64,000 nucleotides of DNA, from assembly GCA_026169375.1 (NCBI GenBank), contig JAPFCR010000049.1, positions 1 to 64,000 of the forward strand, written 5' to 3'. Below are positions 6,151-18,011 of the stretch, piece after piece. Both the position numbers and the translations under genes were made by a program. The notes beneath the pieces were generated by a model, which did not search any database, was not told the origin of the DNA, and worked only from the letters and a program-made list of their open reading frames with translations. Positions within the stretch are counted from its first letter, which is position 1, and each line of letters opens with the position of its first letter. The DNA comes from Sporosarcina sp. GTDB taxonomy: Bacteria; Bacillota; Bacilli; Bacillales_A; Planococcaceae.

Positions 6151-6179
6151 ACTATACTACATTTCCGCACAAAAATCAA
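6151..6179 (-). promoter_or_regulatory. Promoter of ssrA
   Basis: On the minus strand TTGATT (6174-6179), 17 bases and TATAGT (6151-6156). It overlaps the end of smpB and starts a precursor some 50 bases longer than mature tmRNA. Confidence 0.55.
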
Positions 6180-6643
6180 TATTGCTGTCTTTCTTTTAAC
6201 GCACGTTGCATATCACGGTTTGCTTCTTTACGTTTTAAGTCTTCACGACGATCGTGATGCTTCTTGCCTTTACCAACACCAATTAATACTTTCGCAAAGC
6301 CGTTTTTCAAATGCAGTTGAATTGGCACAATCGTATAGCCTTGTTGTTGCGTTTTTCCGATTAACTGGTTAATTTGACGACGTTGTAATAAAAGCTTCCT
6401 TGTTCTTGTTGGATCATGGTTATAACGATTTCCTTGTTCATACGGACTAATATGCATATTAATAATCCATGCTTCATTATTTCTAATTTGAACATAAGAC
6501 TCTTTTAACTGAACCCTTCCAGCACGAATGGATTTAATCTCCGTTCCGTGTAACACAATACCTGCTTCAATCGTTTCTTCAATTGCATAATCGAAATTCG
6601 CTCTCCTGTTTCGTGCAAAGATTTTTCCTTTTCCTTTTGCCAT
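6176..6643 (-). CDS. smpB: SsrA-binding protein SmpB
   Basis: A 155-residue full-length SmpB. It binds the tRNA-like domain of tmRNA and brings it to stalled ribosomes. Typical stretches are [20 protein letters not shown] at the start, [19 protein letters not shown] in the OB-fold core, and the basic C-terminal tail ([19 protein letters not shown]) that reads the empty mRNA channel. It lies between rnr and ssrA, the usual Bacillales order. Confidence 0.97.
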   Translation of the reverse strand: MAKGKGKIFARNRRANFDYAIEETIEAGIVLHGTEIKSIRAGRVQLKESYVQIRNNEAWIINMHISPYEQGNRYNHDPTRTRKLLLQRRQINQLIGKTQQQGYTIVPIQLHLKNGFAKVLIGVGKGKKHHDRREDLKRKEANRDMQRALKERQQY

Positions 6644-6696
6644 TCAGTCATCCCCCTACGACTGCTGGGAGAACGATAAGTCGCTCTCCCAAGCAT

Positions 6697-9027
6697 TTAT
6701 CTTCTTTTTCTCGGACTTTTTCTTCGTGATTTCTTTGCGATGCCTTCGTAAAATTTCTTCTTTTGGCTACCGCGTTTCGATCTTCGTTGGTTATTTTGTT
6801 TCCCTTTTTGACCTTTTCCACCTTTGTCATCGCCGCGTCTTGTATGAATAACTTTCGGTGATTCTCTTCTCGTACGATGGAAATTCTTCTTCATGCCGAC
6901 GAGTTCAAAGTCAATCGCTGACTCTTCTGGTTTTACCGCCACAACACGTACTTCTACTTCATCACCAAGACGGAATTGTTTTCCAGTATGTTCACCAATC
7001 ATAATCATTTGGCGATCATCAAAACGATAATAATCATCTGTCATATAACTGACGTGAACGAGTCCTTCAATCGTATTTTCAAGCTCAACAAACAGTCCAA
7101 AATTCGTCACTGAAGAAACGATGCCTTCATATTCTTCACCAATTTTATCGACCATATATTGTGCTTGTTTTAGAGCTGTTGTATCGCGCTCTGCATCGAC
7201 CGCGCGTCTTTCACGTTCAGATGTGTGCTCCGCAATGTCTGTTAAATGTTCATTCCAATGGTCAATTGTGCCTTGTGATACGTCTTTGTTCAATAAATAC
7301 GTACGAATTAAACGATGCACAATTAAGTCCGGATAACGACGAATCGGTGCTGTAAAATGCGTATAAAACTCTGTTGATAAACCAAAGTGTCCAAGACTTT
7401 CTTCAAAGTATTTCGCTTGTTGCATTGAGCGAAGTAACATCGTTGAAATAACCGGTTCTTCTGGCATTCCCGCAATTGAGTCTACAATTTCTTGTAACGC
7501 ACGTGGATGCACGTCATTGCCCGTTCCTTTTACGACAATACCGAAATTCGTTAAAAACTCAAAGAAACGTTGTAATTTTTCAGCTTTTGGATCTTCGTGA
7601 ATACGGTAGAGGAACGGAACATCCATCCAGTGGAAATTCTCCGCCACCGTCTCGTTCGCAGCCAACATAAACTCTTCAATGAGTCGTTCAGAAACCGTTC
7701 TTTCTAAAATAATGACATCTGTCGGCCAACCTTCTTCATCGACAAGTACTTTCGACTCTTTAAAATCAAAGTCAATCGCACCCCGTTCTTCACGTTTAGT
7801 GCGTAAAATCGCAGCGAGGTCAGCCATATCATTTAACATTGGGACGATATGTGCATACTTCTCACTAAGCTCTTCATCTTTTTCTTCAATGATTTTATAG
7901 ACATCATCATACGTCATACGCTCTTTTGACTTAATGACACTTTCAAAAATTTCATGATGAATTACTTTTCCTGATTGGTCAATCGTCATTTGACAAGTGA
8001 GTGTTAAACGGTCTAAATCTGGATTCAATGAACAAATCCCATTTGAAAGTGCATGTGGTAACATCGGAATCACACGATCTGTTAAATAAACACTCGTACC
8101 GCGTTCAAACGCTTCTACATCCATTGGTGAACCTTCTTGCACATAATAACTCACATCAGAAATATGGACAGATAACGTATACGTTCCGTTTTGATGATTC
8201 ACAACAGAAATCGCATCGTCTAAATCTTTCGCGTCTGCCCCGTCAATTGTGATCATTAAATCATCGCGTAAATCACGGCGACTCCCGATATCTTCTTCCA
8301 GTACTTCACTCGGCACATTGTTCGCATGTTGTAGTACGTCATCTGGGAATTCAATCGCAATCCCGTGTTTGTAAATGATCGATAAAATATCCACACCTGG
8401 ATCATTTTTATGACCTAAAATTTTCTTCACCATACCAGTAGCTGACTTTGTATCTTCCGGCCAATCGATAATTTCAACAACCACTTTATGCCCATCGACT
8501 GCTCCGAGTGTATCGCCTTTACGAATAAACACATCCATCGGTATTTTTTTATCATCTGGAATGACGAAGCCAAAGCCACGATTATCTTGGAAAGTGCCGA
8601 CAACTTGAGTTGTTTTTCTTTCAACAATTTTCGTAATAACCCCTTCACGCTTCTCACCAGAAGAATCCCCCGACACACGAATCAAGACAATATCACCGTT
8701 CATTGCACCGTTGACTTCATGCGGTGGGATGAAAATATCATCCATCCCGTCTGTTTCAGGCGTCACAAAACCGAATCCTTTCGCATGCCCAATAAACTTT
8801 CCGCGTATATGATTCATACGTTCAGGAACACCATAACGATTTGTTCTAGAGCGGATTAAATAGCCACTTTGTTCTAAATGGACAAGTGTTTTCACAAGCT
8901 CTTTAAAATCATCCGCTTGTTCAATTCCCATCATTTCCTGAATTTCTTGCACCGTCATTGGCTTATAAACGTCTTCTTTCATTTTTTCTAATAGCTGTTC
9001 TTCTAATTCCTTATTGAATGTATCCAA
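6697..9027 (-). CDS. rnr: Ribonuclease R
   Basis: A 776-residue 3'-5' exoribonuclease that degrades structured RNA and defective mRNA released by trans-translation. Order of domains: N-terminal helix-turn-helix, two cold-shock domains, RNB catalytic domain with the aspartate cluster [13 protein letters not shown] near residue 270, S1 domain near 630-710, and a lysine/arginine-rich tail. I choose the TTG start at 9027 because GGGAGG is seven bases upstream; an ATG at 9042 has no usable ribosome binding site because the GGGAGG follows it. It is the first gene of rnr-smpB. Confidence 0.95.
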   Translation of the reverse strand: MDTFNKELEEQLLEKMKEDVYKPMTVQEIQEMMGIEQADDFKELVKTLVHLEQSGYLIRSRTNRYGVPERMNHIRGKFIGHAKGFGFVTPETDGMDDIFIPPHEVNGAMNGDIVLIRVSGDSSGEKREGVITKIVERKTTQVVGTFQDNRGFGFVIPDDKKIPMDVFIRKGDTLGAVDGHKVVVEIIDWPEDTKSATGMVKKILGHKNDPGVDILSIIYKHGIAIEFPDDVLQHANNVPSEVLEEDIGSRRDLRDDLMITIDGADAKDLDDAISVVNHQNGTYTLSVHISDVSYYVQEGSPMDVEAFERGTSVYLTDRVIPMLPHALSNGICSLNPDLDRLTLTCQMTIDQSGKVIHHEIFESVIKSKERMTYDDVYKIIEEKDEELSEKYAHIVPMLNDMADLAAILRTKREERGAIDFDFKESKVLVDEEGWPTDVIILERTVSERLIEEFMLAANETVAENFHWMDVPFLYRIHEDPKAEKLQRFFEFLTNFGIVVKGTGNDVHPRALQEIVDSIAGMPEEPVISTMLLRSMQQAKYFEESLGHFGLSTEFYTHFTAPIRRYPDLIVHRLIRTYLLNKDVSQGTIDHWNEHLTDIAEHTSERERRAVDAERDTTALKQAQYMVDKIGEEYEGIVSSVTNFGLFVELENTIEGLVHVSYMTDDYYRFDDRQMIMIGEHTGKQFRLGDEVEVRVVAVKPEESAIDFELVGMKKNFHRTRRESPKVIHTRRGDDKGGKGQKGKQNNQRRSKRGSQKKKFYEGIAKKSRRKSPRKRR

Positions 9028-9114
9028 GTACATTCCTCCCATTCATCTTTCACAATCATTATATTTAATTTAGTTAGGCTTCGTCACTTTTAGCATGACC
9101 TATTTTGCTTCATT

Positions 9115-9861
9115 TCACACGTTCCAGTCGAGAGATTCTAAAAACTGGTACACGTCTTCATGCAGTTGCTCTTTTTCAGGTCCTAACGTAATGACATGGC
9201 CAGATTTTTCAAACCATTTGATGTGTTTATCGTCCGCTTGCACATTGTCATAAATCACATTTGCAGAGTCCGGATCAATGACATTATCTAACGTTCCTTG
9301 TGTCACAAATGTCGGCGTGTAAATGTGATCGACATGATTGCGTACATCGTAAATCAACTCACGTAAGTCTTTTAATGACGGCATCGTTTGACCGCGTAAC
9401 TTCTCGACTTCTTCTTCAATAACTTCTTTACTTTTACCTTCGTACTTCTTATACTCTCCAGCATATTCAAGTACACCTTGATACATTATATCTGTTGTTT
9501 TCATCGACATCGGGGCACACATAGTGACAATTCCCTTTACCGGACGATTGTAACCTAATTTCAATGAAAAAACGCCACCAAGCGATAATCCCGCTACTGC
9601 GATTTCATCATATCCAGCGTCTTTTAGTTGCTGATAACCTTCAAGTACGTCTTCCCACCATTCTTCCGGTCCCGTTTTAATAAGCTCTTCTGGCGGGACG
9701 CCGTGTCCTTTATAATGCGGTGCAAGTGATGTGTAACCTTTCTTCTCTAAGAAACGACCAATCATTCGCACATCCGCAGACGTTCCTGTAAATCCATGTA
9801 ATAATAATACCGCACGCTTTCCTGCTTCAAAAAAGAAAGGTTTTGGTTGTGCAATTCTCAT
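9115..9861 (-). CDS. Carboxylesterase (Est30/YvaK type)
   Basis: A 248-residue cytoplasmic alpha/beta-hydrolase that closely follows the thermostable carboxylesterase Est30. It hydrolyses short-chain carboxylic esters. HGFTG gives the oxyanion region, the nucleophile is Ser in GLSLGG (about residue 93), the acid is Asp in TLDNVIDP, and the base is His in SGHVITL. The ATG at 9861 is preferred over an upstream in-frame ATG at 9885 because GTGGAGG lies ten bases before it and the family begins at this point. It lies between secG and rnr, as in Bacillus. Confidence 0.93.
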   Translation of the reverse strand: MRIAQPKPFFFEAGKRAVLLLHGFTGTSADVRMIGRFLEKKGYTSLAPHYKGHGVPPEELIKTGPEEWWEDVLEGYQQLKDAGYDEIAVAGLSLGGVFSLKLGYNRPVKGIVTMCAPMSMKTTDIMYQGVLEYAGEYKKYEGKSKEVIEEEVEKLRGQTMPSLKDLRELIYDVRNHVDHIYTPTFVTQGTLDNVIDPDSANVIYDNVQADDKHIKWFEKSGHVITLGPEKEQLHEDVYQFLESLDWNV

Positions 9862-10034
9862 TTTTAAAAAACCTCCACATATCATTAATTAGTACCAATT
9901 CCACTTAAGAATCCCTTCTATCTAGTGTACCATTCATTCCCAATTGAATTATAGTATAAGCCCTTCATCGTAAATTTTTCATATGAAATTGACTTGTTAT
10001 TAAAGCAAAACTTCAATTCATTAACGGAGAATAT

Positions 10035-10071
10035 AAAAAAAGCCTGACCATTCGTATTCGGAATGTCAGGC
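10035..10071 (-). terminator. Terminator after secG
   Basis: GCCTGACATTC pairs with GAATGGTCAGGC (one bulge) and a seven-T run follows on the minus strand, 27 bases past the secG stop. Confidence 0.7.
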
Positions 10072-10098
10072 GCTCAGATTTTATCATTAAATTCGTAT

Positions 10099-10326
10099 TT
10101 AAAACTTCACAACAAGAAGTGCAAGTATAAAAAATAATATTGCAAGAATAATTGTCAATCGTTCGAGGACTAGATCTAATCCACGTGCTTTTTGCTTTCC
10201 GAAAAGTTGCTCAGCTCCACCAGAGATGGCTCCCGAAAGACCTGCACTTGACCCAGATTGTAGTAAAACGACGATAATTAACCCTAATGCTGTAATTAAT
10301 AATAATGTCATCAGCAATGCATGCAT
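10099..10326 (-). CDS. secG: Preprotein translocase subunit SecG
   Basis: A 75-residue membrane protein with two hydrophobic segments (about residues 2-22 and 56-74) and the glycine-rich cytosolic loop [20 protein letters not shown] typical of SecG. It stimulates SecYE-dependent protein export. GGAGG precedes the ATG. It is separated from eno by a terminator and so forms its own transcript ahead of the esterase gene. Confidence 0.95.
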   Translation of the reverse strand: MHALLMTLLLITALGLIIVVLLQSGSSAGLSGAISGGAEQLFGKQKARGLDLVLERLTIILAILFFILALLVVKF

Positions 10327-10414
10327 GCGATTCCACCTCCTGATAGAAACATCACAATACTATCTATTTTACCAAATAGACCGTACTGTGACAACTGAAA
10401 CTTTAAAAAGCATA

Positions 10415-10439
10415 GACAAAGTTCTCGTGAGAACTTTGC
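10415..10439 (-). terminator. Terminator of the glycolytic operon after eno
   Basis: CAAAGTTCTC and GAGAACTTTG form a 10-bp perfect stem with a two-base centre. CTTTTT follows on the minus strand a few bases later. Confidence 0.6.
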
Positions 10440-10468
10440 CTACACTTTATACGAGAGGGTAAACCGAA

Positions 10469-11779
<1,311 letters not shown>

Positions 11780-13300
11780 TTAAAATAATGGTTTCCCCGT
11801 CATATTTTCAGGCTGGTCTACCTCTAATAATTTTAACATTGTTGGCGCCAAGTCTGCTAATATCCCGTCTTTTCTTAATGGCAAATCTTTTTCCGTAATG
11901 ATCAATGGCACAGGATTTGTCGTATGTGCTGTCATCGGATTGCCATTATCATCGATCACTTCATCCGCATTTCCGTGGTCAGCAGTAATAATCGCTGTAC
12001 CGCCTTTTGCTTGAATAGCATCGATAATTTTACCTAGGCATTCGTCTACCGTTTCAACCGCTTTAATCGTCGGTTCTAGCATTCCACTATGCCCAACCAT
12101 ATCAGGGTTTGCGAAGTTTAAAATAATCGCGTCTTTCGTTTCGCCTTCAATGACTTCTAGTAACGCATCCGTTAATTCATAAGCGCTCATTTCAGGTTGT
12201 AAATCATACGTAGCCACTTTTGGAGAATTAATTAAAATCCGTTCTTCTCCTTCAAACTCTTCTTCCCTGCCGCCACTCATAAAAAACGTCACATGTGGAT
12301 ATTTTTCCGTTTCCGCAATACGAAGTTGTGTTAATCCATTTTCAGAAATGACTTCACCTAATGTGTCGACCAAATCTTCATTGTGGAAAACGACATCTGC
12401 TTTCACTACATCACTATAATGTGTAAATGTGACGAATTTCAAATTGTCAAATTCCGAGATGACAAATTCATCGAACTGATTATCCGTGAAAGCACGTGAT
12501 AATTGAATTGCACGATCCGGACGGAAATTATAGAAAATCACCGCATCTCCGTTTTCAATTGTTGCGACTGGCTTGTCACTTTCTGTAATGACAAAAGGCT
12601 CTACAAACTCATCGTGAATCCCTTTTTCATAAGAAGCTTCGACACCTGCTGTCGGTGACTCTGCATGTTCAGCAACACCGTCTACAAGCATACGATACGT
12701 TTTTTCCACACGGTCCCAACGTTTATCGCGATCCATCGCGTAGTAACGACCTGCCACTGAAGCGAATTGACCGATGCCTACTTCTTTCATGACGTTTTCA
12801 GTTTGCTCGATGAAACTGAGTGCTGTTTGTGGACCCACATCTCGTCCATCTAAATAAGCATGGATATAAACATTTTCTAGCCCTTTCTCTTTTGCTAATG
12901 ATAATAGCGCAAAGAGGTGTTCAAAATGACTATGTACGCCGCCATCTGATAAGAGCCCCATTACATGTAGTGCTGAATGATTTCGCTTTGCATGATCAAC
13001 TGCACTGATTAGTCTTTCATTTTCAAATAAATCGCCGTCTCGAATCGACTTATTAATGCGCGTCAAGCTTTGATAAACAATTCGGCCCGCACCAATGTTT
13101 AAATGACCAACTTCTGAGTTCCCCATTTGACCTGCAGGAAGTCCGACCGCTTCTCCGCACGCTGTTAACGTTGTGTAAGAGTAAGCTTCTTTTAGTCGGT
13201 CAAAATTTGGTTTTTTCGCTTGTGCAACCGCATTACCTTCTGTTTCCCCGCGTAAGCCAAAGCCGTCTAAAATAATCAGTGCTACAGGCTTTTTACGCAT
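11780..13300 (-). CDS. gpmI: 2,3-bisphosphoglycerate-independent phosphoglycerate mutase
   Basis: A 506-residue manganese-dependent mutase interconverting 3- and 2-phosphoglycerate. The phosphoserine motif [13 protein letters not shown] lies near residue 60 and the metal motif TADHGNAD near 443. The ATG at 13300 is preferred: it gives the family start [13 protein letters not shown] and overlaps the tpiA stop by eight bases, with GAGG upstream inside tpiA. A TTG five codons earlier is unlikely. Confidence 0.97.
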   Translation of the reverse strand: MRKKPVALIILDGFGLRGETEGNAVAQAKKPNFDRLKEAYSYTTLTACGEAVGLPAGQMGNSEVGHLNIGAGRIVYQSLTRINKSIRDGDLFENERLISAVDHAKRNHSALHVMGLLSDGGVHSHFEHLFALLSLAKEKGLENVYIHAYLDGRDVGPQTALSFIEQTENVMKEVGIGQFASVAGRYYAMDRDKRWDRVEKTYRMLVDGVAEHAESPTAGVEASYEKGIHDEFVEPFVITESDKPVATIENGDAVIFYNFRPDRAIQLSRAFTDNQFDEFVISEFDNLKFVTFTHYSDVVKADVVFHNEDLVDTLGEVISENGLTQLRIAETEKYPHVTFFMSGGREEEFEGEERILINSPKVATYDLQPEMSAYELTDALLEVIEGETKDAIILNFANPDMVGHSGMLEPTIKAVETVDECLGKIIDAIQAKGGTAIITADHGNADEVIDDNGNPMTAHTTNPVPLIITEKDLPLRKDGILADLAPTMLKLLEVDQPENMTGKPLF

Positions 13301-14054
13301 TTGCGCCAGCCTCAACTAACTGTAAGAATGATGCTGGTTCTAAACTTGCACCGCCAACAAGTGCTCCGTCGATATGCTCTGTTGAAAGGAGTTCTTCAAT
13401 GTTTTTAGGGTTTACACTACCGCCGTATTGAATACGAACAGCATCTGCAACGTCTTTTCCGTATAACGTTTCAACTGTTTTACGAATTTCACCACATACT
13501 TCATTCGCATCTTCAGCTGTTGCCGTTTTACCTGTTCCGATTGCCCAAATTGGTTCGTATGCGATGACTGCTTCTTTTGCATTTTCAGCCGTTACATCTG
13601 CGAATGCTTTTGTAACTTGATCTGCAACAACTTGAACAGTTGCCTCGCTTTCACGTTGTTCTAATGTTTCACCAACACATACGATTGGCGTGATGCCGTG
13701 TGCAAAAGCTGCTTTTGTTTTTGCATTTACCGTTTCATCTGTTTCGTTATAATACTCACGACGCTCTGAATGCCCAAGTACAACATGTTTTACACCGATA
13801 CTTTTAAGCATTGCTGGGCTAACTTCACCTGTAAAGGCACCTTCGTCTGCTTCATGCATCGTTTGCGCACTTACATGCAAATCCGAGCCTTTCGCTACGT
13901 CAGCAAGTGTTGCTAAGTAAACAGCTGGTGGACAAATGACTGCTTCTACTTTGTCCGACTTCGATAATTTTTCTAAAACTTCCTCTGTAAACTGCTTCGC
14001 CTCGTCTGCTGTTTTATGCATCTTCCAATTTCCTGCAATAATTCTTTTACGCAA
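13293..14054 (-). CDS. tpiA: Triosephosphate isomerase
   Basis: A 253-residue TIM-barrel enzyme interconverting dihydroxyacetone phosphate and glyceraldehyde 3-phosphate. It shows Lys in GNWKMHKT, the catalytic His in LGHSERR, and the catalytic Glu in [14 protein letters not shown] with its flexible loop. Genes pgk, tpiA, gpmI and eno follow each other closely, and the tpiA stop codon lies inside the gpmI start region, implying coupled translation. Confidence 0.98.
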   Translation of the reverse strand: MRKRIIAGNWKMHKTADEAKQFTEEVLEKLSKSDKVEAVICPPAVYLATLADVAKGSDLHVSAQTMHEADEGAFTGEVSPAMLKSIGVKHVVLGHSERREYYNETDETVNAKTKAAFAHGITPIVCVGETLEQRESEATVQVVADQVTKAFADVTAENAKEAVIAYEPIWAIGTGKTATAEDANEVCGEIRKTVETLYGKDVADAVRIQYGGSVNPKNIEELLSTEHIDGALVGGASLEPASFLQLVEAGANA

Positions 14055-14067
14055 AATAACCCTCTCC

Positions 14068-15255
14068 TTATTCTTGATCGTCTAATGCTGTAACGCCTGG
14101 TAATGCTTTTCCTTCCATGAACTCAAGAGAAGCACCGCCACCTGTAGAAATATGGTCCATCTTCTCACCAAAGTTAAACTTCTCGACCGCTGCTGCTGAG
14201 TCACCGCCGCCAATTACTGTATAGCCTTTAGTTTCAGCCATCGCCTCGGCAACTTTCTTCGTTCCGTTCGCAAATGGTTCCAGTTCAAAGACACCCATTG
14301 GTCCATTCCAAATGACAAGTTTCGAACCAAGAATTGCATCTGCATAATCTTTTGCTGTTTCTGGTCCAATGTCTAACCCTTCCCAATCGCTTGGGATTTC
14401 TGTCACTGGTACAACTTTCGTATTCGCATCAACTGAAAAATCGTCTGCGATAACAACGTCAACTGGTAAATGGAGTTTGACATTATTCTCTTCTGCTTTT
14501 TTAATAAACGATAAAGCTAAATCCATTTTATCTTCTTCTAAAAGAGATTGTCCGACTTCATGGCCTTGTGCTTTTAAGAATGTGTACGATAAGCCACCAC
14601 CAATAATTAGGTGATCCACTTTATCTAATAAGTGATCGATAACACCAATTTTATCTGCCACTTTTGCACCGCCAATAATTGCTGTAAAAGGACGTTCTGG
14701 TGTTGATAATGCTTTTCCTAGTACATCTAATTCTTTTTCAAGTAATAAGCCCGACACGGCCGGAATATGTTCTGCAATCCCTGCTGTTGATGCATGTGCA
14801 CGGTGTGCTGCACCAAATGCATCATTCACAAACACATCTGCAAGTTCCGCAAACTCTTTCGCAAGTGTTGGATCGTTTTTCTCTTCACCTGCATGGAAAC
14901 GAACGTTTTCTAATAAAACAACATCACCGTTTTCCATCTTAGAAACTTCTGCTTTCACTGTTTCACCGATTGACTCGTCTAGCTTGTTTACTGATTTCCC
15001 AAGTAACTCCGCAAGTCTTTCACCTGCAGCTGTTAAGCGCATGTCTTCATGCACTTCACCTTTTGGTCGACCGAGGTGACTTGCTAAAATTACTTTCGCA
15101 CCTTGTTCCACAAGATATTCAATCGTTGGAATTGCTGCACGAATTCTCGTGTCATCTGTAATTTTTCCTTCTTCCATTGGTACGTTAAAATCGACTCGAC
15201 AAAATACGCGTTTACCTTCAAGTTGCAAATCTTTCATCGTCTTTTTTGACGTCAT
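14068..15255 (-). CDS. pgk: Phosphoglycerate kinase
   Basis: A 395-residue two-domain kinase transferring phosphate from 1,3-bisphosphoglycerate to ADP. N-terminal substrate-binding parts are [10 protein letters not shown] and [11 protein letters not shown]; the nucleotide part includes [12 protein letters not shown] and the C-terminal [19 protein letters not shown] precedes the ATG. A strong hairpin separates it from gap upstream, so it may depend partly on read-through or on its own promoter. Confidence 0.98.
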   Translation of the reverse strand: MTSKKTMKDLQLEGKRVFCRVDFNVPMEEGKITDDTRIRAAIPTIEYLVEQGAKVILASHLGRPKGEVHEDMRLTAAGERLAELLGKSVNKLDESIGETVKAEVSKMENGDVVLLENVRFHAGEEKNDPTLAKEFAELADVFVNDAFGAAHRAHASTAGIAEHIPAVSGLLLEKELDVLGKALSTPERPFTAIIGGAKVADKIGVIDHLLDKVDHLIIGGGLSYTFLKAQGHEVGQSLLEEDKMDLALSFIKKAEENNVKLHLPVDVVIADDFSVDANTKVVPVTEIPSDWEGLDIGPETAKDYADAILGSKLVIWNGPMGVFELEPFANGTKKVAEAMAETKGYTVIGGGDSAAAVEKFNFGEKMDHISTGGGASLEFMEGKALPGVTALDDQE

Positions 15256-15279
15256 GAAAAGTGCACCTCCAAATGTATT

Positions 15280-15312
15280 AAAAAAATAAGGAACGGGGCT
15301 CCCCGTTCCTTT
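15280..15312 (-). terminator. Intercistronic terminator between gap and pgk
   Basis: AAGGAACGGGG and CCCCGTTCCTT form an 11-bp stem with a very short centre, followed on the minus strand by TATTTTTT. It lies 25 bases before the pgk start and would limit cggR-gap transcripts from entering the lower glycolytic genes. Confidence 0.75.
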
Positions 15313-15357
15313 TACCCGACTCTAATTATAAGGGGTCTTCGTTGTTATGGCTATTGA

Positions 15358-16365
15358 TTAAAATCCTTTTTTGTACATGTGAAGTGCAAGGTCAATACAA
15401 CGTGCAGAATAAGCTGTTTCGTTGTCATACCATGACAGTACTTTCACCATGTTATCGCCAAGAACCATTGTTGATTGTGCATCTACTGCTGATGATGCTG
15501 GGTTACCATTATAGTCTCTTGAGACAAGTGGTAATTCTGTATATGTCATAATGCCTTTTAATTCATTTTCTGAAGCTTCTTTAAGTGCTGCGTTAATTTC
15601 TTCAACTGATACGTCTTTTTCTAATTCAGCAACAAAGTCAACTAATGAAACGTTTGGTGTTGGTACACGAACTGCCATACCATCTAATTTACCTTCTAGT
15701 GCTGGAATTACTTTTGTAACTGCTGATGCTGCACCTGTTGTCGTTGGAATCATTGACTCAGCTGCTGCACGTGCACGACGGTAGTCAGAATGTGGTGTGT
15801 CAAGAATTTTTTGATCATTTGTGTACGCGTGAATTGTTGTCATGAGACCACGTTTAACGCCGAACTTGTCTTGTAGTACTTTTACAACTGGTGCAAGACA
15901 GTTTGTTGTACATGAAGCGTTTGATACAATGTTATCTTTTGCTGGATCATAATCTTCATGGTTAACACCCATTACAAGTGTTGTTACCTCGCCTTTAGCA
16001 GGTGCTGAAAGAATAACCTTCTTCGCGCCAGCTTCAATATGCTTGTTAAGACCTTCTTCAGTTGCGAAGATTCCTGTTGACTCGATTACTACATCAATGT
16101 CAAGCTCGCCCCATGGAAGTGCTGCTGGATCTCTTTCTTCATAAACGCGGATTTTCTTACCGTTTACGATTAAGTATTCGCCGTCTGCACTTACGTCAGC
16201 ATCATATACACCATGTACTGAGTCATACTTTAAAAGGTGTGCAAGCATGTTTGCATCTGTTAAATCGTTAATTGCTACGATTTCAATTTCCTCTTGTTTC
16301 ATTGCTTCGCGAAATACTACTCTTCCAATACGTCCAAATCCGTTAATTGCCATTTTTAATGTCAT
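15358..16365 (-). CDS. gap: Glyceraldehyde-3-phosphate dehydrogenase, glycolytic type
   Basis: A 335-residue NAD-dependent dehydrogenase making 1,3-bisphosphoglycerate. The Rossmann start NGFGRIGR, the catalytic SNASCTTNCLAP with the active-site cysteine near 152, and the C-terminal SWYDNETAYSARCIDL are intact. Direct linkage behind CggR marks it as the glycolytic GapA form, not the gluconeogenic one. The ATG at 16365 is used because GGAGGG lies seven bases upstream. It is co-transcribed with cggR. Confidence 0.97.
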   Translation of the reverse strand: MTLKMAINGFGRIGRVVFREAMKQEEIEIVAINDLTDANMLAHLLKYDSVHGVYDADVSADGEYLIVNGKKIRVYEERDPAALPWGELDIDVVIESTGIFATEEGLNKHIEAGAKKVILSAPAKGEVTTLVMGVNHEDYDPAKDNIVSNASCTTNCLAPVVKVLQDKFGVKRGLMTTIHAYTNDQKILDTPHSDYRRARAAAESMIPTTTGAASAVTKVIPALEGKLDGMAVRVPTPNVSLVDFVAELEKDVSVEEINAALKEASENELKGIMTYTELPLVSRDYNGNPASSAVDAQSTMVLGDNMVKVLSWYDNETAYSARCIDLALHMYKKGF

Positions 16366-16414
16366 TAAAAATCCCTCCAAAAATTAATAAACCTTATATT
16401 TTTCAAAAAATCTT

Positions 16415-17458
16415 TTACATCCTAATTTGCTTTAGCATTTCTTCTGCTGCCGCTGCATCTGTAATGAGTACAGTCTGTTTTGGCGCAGTCGATAAATACG
16501 CTAAAATTGCTTCTGCTTTCTTCTTTCCACCAGCGACTGCATAGAGTAAAGGTACACGCATTAATTGGTCAATCTGTATACCGATTGTTCGTATACGATG
16601 TACAGCTTGCCCTTTTCGGTTGAAATAATAACCGAATGCTTCCCCTTTTGCATTTTCTTTTTTTAATTTCTCTATGACTTCTTCAGATGACTCACGTAAG
16701 TCAGCCATATTAATCGCTTCTCCGATTCCATGAATAACACAGTCCACTTTTTCATATAACTGAATCATCTTCTGAACGGATGGTTCCTTTTGAAATGCCC
16801 GGTGCGTTTCTTCACTTAAAGATTCTGGATAATAAAATGTTTCATACTTTCCACTGCATGCTTCTGCAAATGATGCTGCAATGACATTCGCTTGTAGCCC
16901 GATATCTTCTCCAACACCACCGCGCGCTGCGATAAAGAGTAAATCTTGTAGCCCTGTGGCACCTTCAATGTAAAATGGAATCGATGCCATCGTACTCCCA
17001 CCAGTGACAGCAACTGTTTGGCCGTTTTGAATATGTGACGTAAACGCTTTTGCTGCTTCTAACCCAAGCAAGTTTTTCGTAGCTGGATTTTCATCACAGT
17101 TTCCTTCGACAATTTTGATTTCTTGAATGTCTAAATGGGCTTGCAATTCTTTCTTTAAGTGAGTGAGCCCTGTCCATTTTTCCATCGTTGGTTCTAGAGC
17201 GGTCAGGAGTTTCAATCCCTCCTCACTTATCGTTACCCCATTTCTCGCAACTCTAATCAATTGTTGAGTGCGAAGAAAATCAATCATCGTTCTTGTCTCA
17301 CGTTCTGATAAGCCAGCGATTTCACCAAGTAAACGCCTTCCGATAGGACCAGAAACTTTAATATATTTTAAAATCCGAAATCTTTCTTGCAAAACTTCAA
17401 TCATTTCAGGCACCAGTTTACGATGTGCTTCAATTGGAAACTCCAAAACAGCGATCAC
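16415..17458 (-). CDS. cggR: Central glycolytic genes regulator CggR
   Basis: A SorC/DeoR-type repressor of about 347 residues. The N-terminal helix-turn-helix (GEIAGLSERETRTMIDFLRTQ reading from about residue 45) is followed by a sugar-phosphate effector domain. In B. subtilis CggR represses its own gapA operon and is released by fructose-1,6-bisphosphate. A matching operator lies just upstream. The start is uncertain: GTG at 17458 sits one base from GAGG, while a TTG four codons later (17446) has a spacing of 11. It heads cggR-gap. Confidence 0.95.
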   Translation of the reverse strand: MIAVLEFPIEAHRKLVPEMIEVLQERFRILKYIKVSGPIGRRLLGEIAGLSERETRTMIDFLRTQQLIRVARNGVTISEEGLKLLTALEPTMEKWTGLTHLKKELQAHLDIQEIKIVEGNCDENPATKNLLGLEAAKAFTSHIQNGQTVAVTGGSTMASIPFYIEGATGLQDLLFIAARGGVGEDIGLQANVIAASFAEACSGKYETFYYPESLSEETHRAFQKEPSVQKMIQLYEKVDCVIHGIGEAINMADLRESSEEVIEKLKKENAKGEAFGYYFNRKGQAVHRIRTIGIQIDQLMRVPLLYAVAGGKKKAEAILAYLSTAPKQTVLITDAAAAEEMLKQIRM

Positions 17459-17479
17459 CTCGGTGTTTAATTCTAGTTG

Positions 17480-17515
17480 GTCACGTTTCGTCCCATCACT
17501 TCTCAGAACGTCCCA
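17480..17515 (-). promoter_or_regulatory. CggR operator
   Basis: On the minus strand two direct half-sites, TGGGACGTTCTGAGAA and TGGGACGAAACGTGAC, repeat with a 20-base period. The known B. subtilis CggR site has two GGGAC-N6-TGTC units with the same period. It lies between promoter and cggR start. Confidence 0.75.
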
Positions 17516-17566
17516 CTAAGTGCAAAAAAATATAATCTTGCTTGAATTCTTTATTTAACACACTTA

Positions 17567-17594
17567 GTATTACTTAAAGAAAAAAGAAAGTCAA
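17567..17594 (-). promoter_or_regulatory. Putative cggR-gap promoter
   Basis: TTGACT (17589-17594), 16 bases and TAATAC (17567-17572) on the minus strand, upstream of the CggR operator. Confidence 0.45.
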
Positions 17595-17676
17595 GTAAAT
17601 ATATGTTAAATCTATTTTATATTTCTTAACTATCTTTACCTTAGCATGCTCAAAACTCATTTTCAAACAATACGCA

Positions 17677-17934
17677 TTACTTTGCTGCCAATTCTTCAAG
17701 TAATAAAATGAGGTCTACATAACCAATATTTCCATACAACAACACTTCTTCATCTTTCTCAAGAACTGGAACCATTAACATATACTTCTCATGCACTTCA
17801 TCATTCGAACGAATATCGACGGCCGTCCATGTGAGCGGATAATCTTCTTGAACAAGCTTCATCATTCTTTCAGCTTCATCACAAAGCGGACAGTCGTCTT
17901 GACGGTAATAAGTAATATGCACATTCAGCACCAC
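17677..17934 (-). CDS. Glutaredoxin-like protein (DUF836 type)
   Basis: An 85-residue thioredoxin-fold protein with the redox motif CPLC (residues 16-19) after beta strand THITYYRQDD-like, and cis-proline in VPVLE. Such small proteins are thiol-disulfide reductases of unassigned partner. It begins with two consecutive GTG codons and has only a weak ribosome binding site, so the start is uncertain by one codon. It lies upstream of cggR on the same strand, but the cggR promoter lies between them. Confidence 0.8.
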   Translation of the reverse strand: MVLNVHITYYRQDDCPLCDEAERMMKLVQEDYPLTWTAVDIRSNDEVHEKYMLMVPVLEKDEEVLLYGNIGYVDLILLLEELAAK

Positions 17935-18011
17935 GCTTTCTTTACGTTACTTCTTTATCAGTATATAAAACGAAAAGCGACATGCAACTAATTATGCCGC
18001 CGCTTTTCGTT

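Noticed and set aside
6097..6372. Plus-strand frame of 91 codons opposite smpB
   Set aside because: Antisense shadow of smpB and the ssrA promoter; no start site.
8488..8859. Plus-strand frame of 123 codons opposite rnr
   Set aside because: Shadow of the RNase R cold-shock region; the rnr frame is fully conserved.
14700..14942. Plus-strand frame opposite pgk (and similar frames opposite eno, gap and tpiA)
   Set aside because: Long antisense frames are expected opposite highly expressed genes with biased codons; none has a ribosome binding site.
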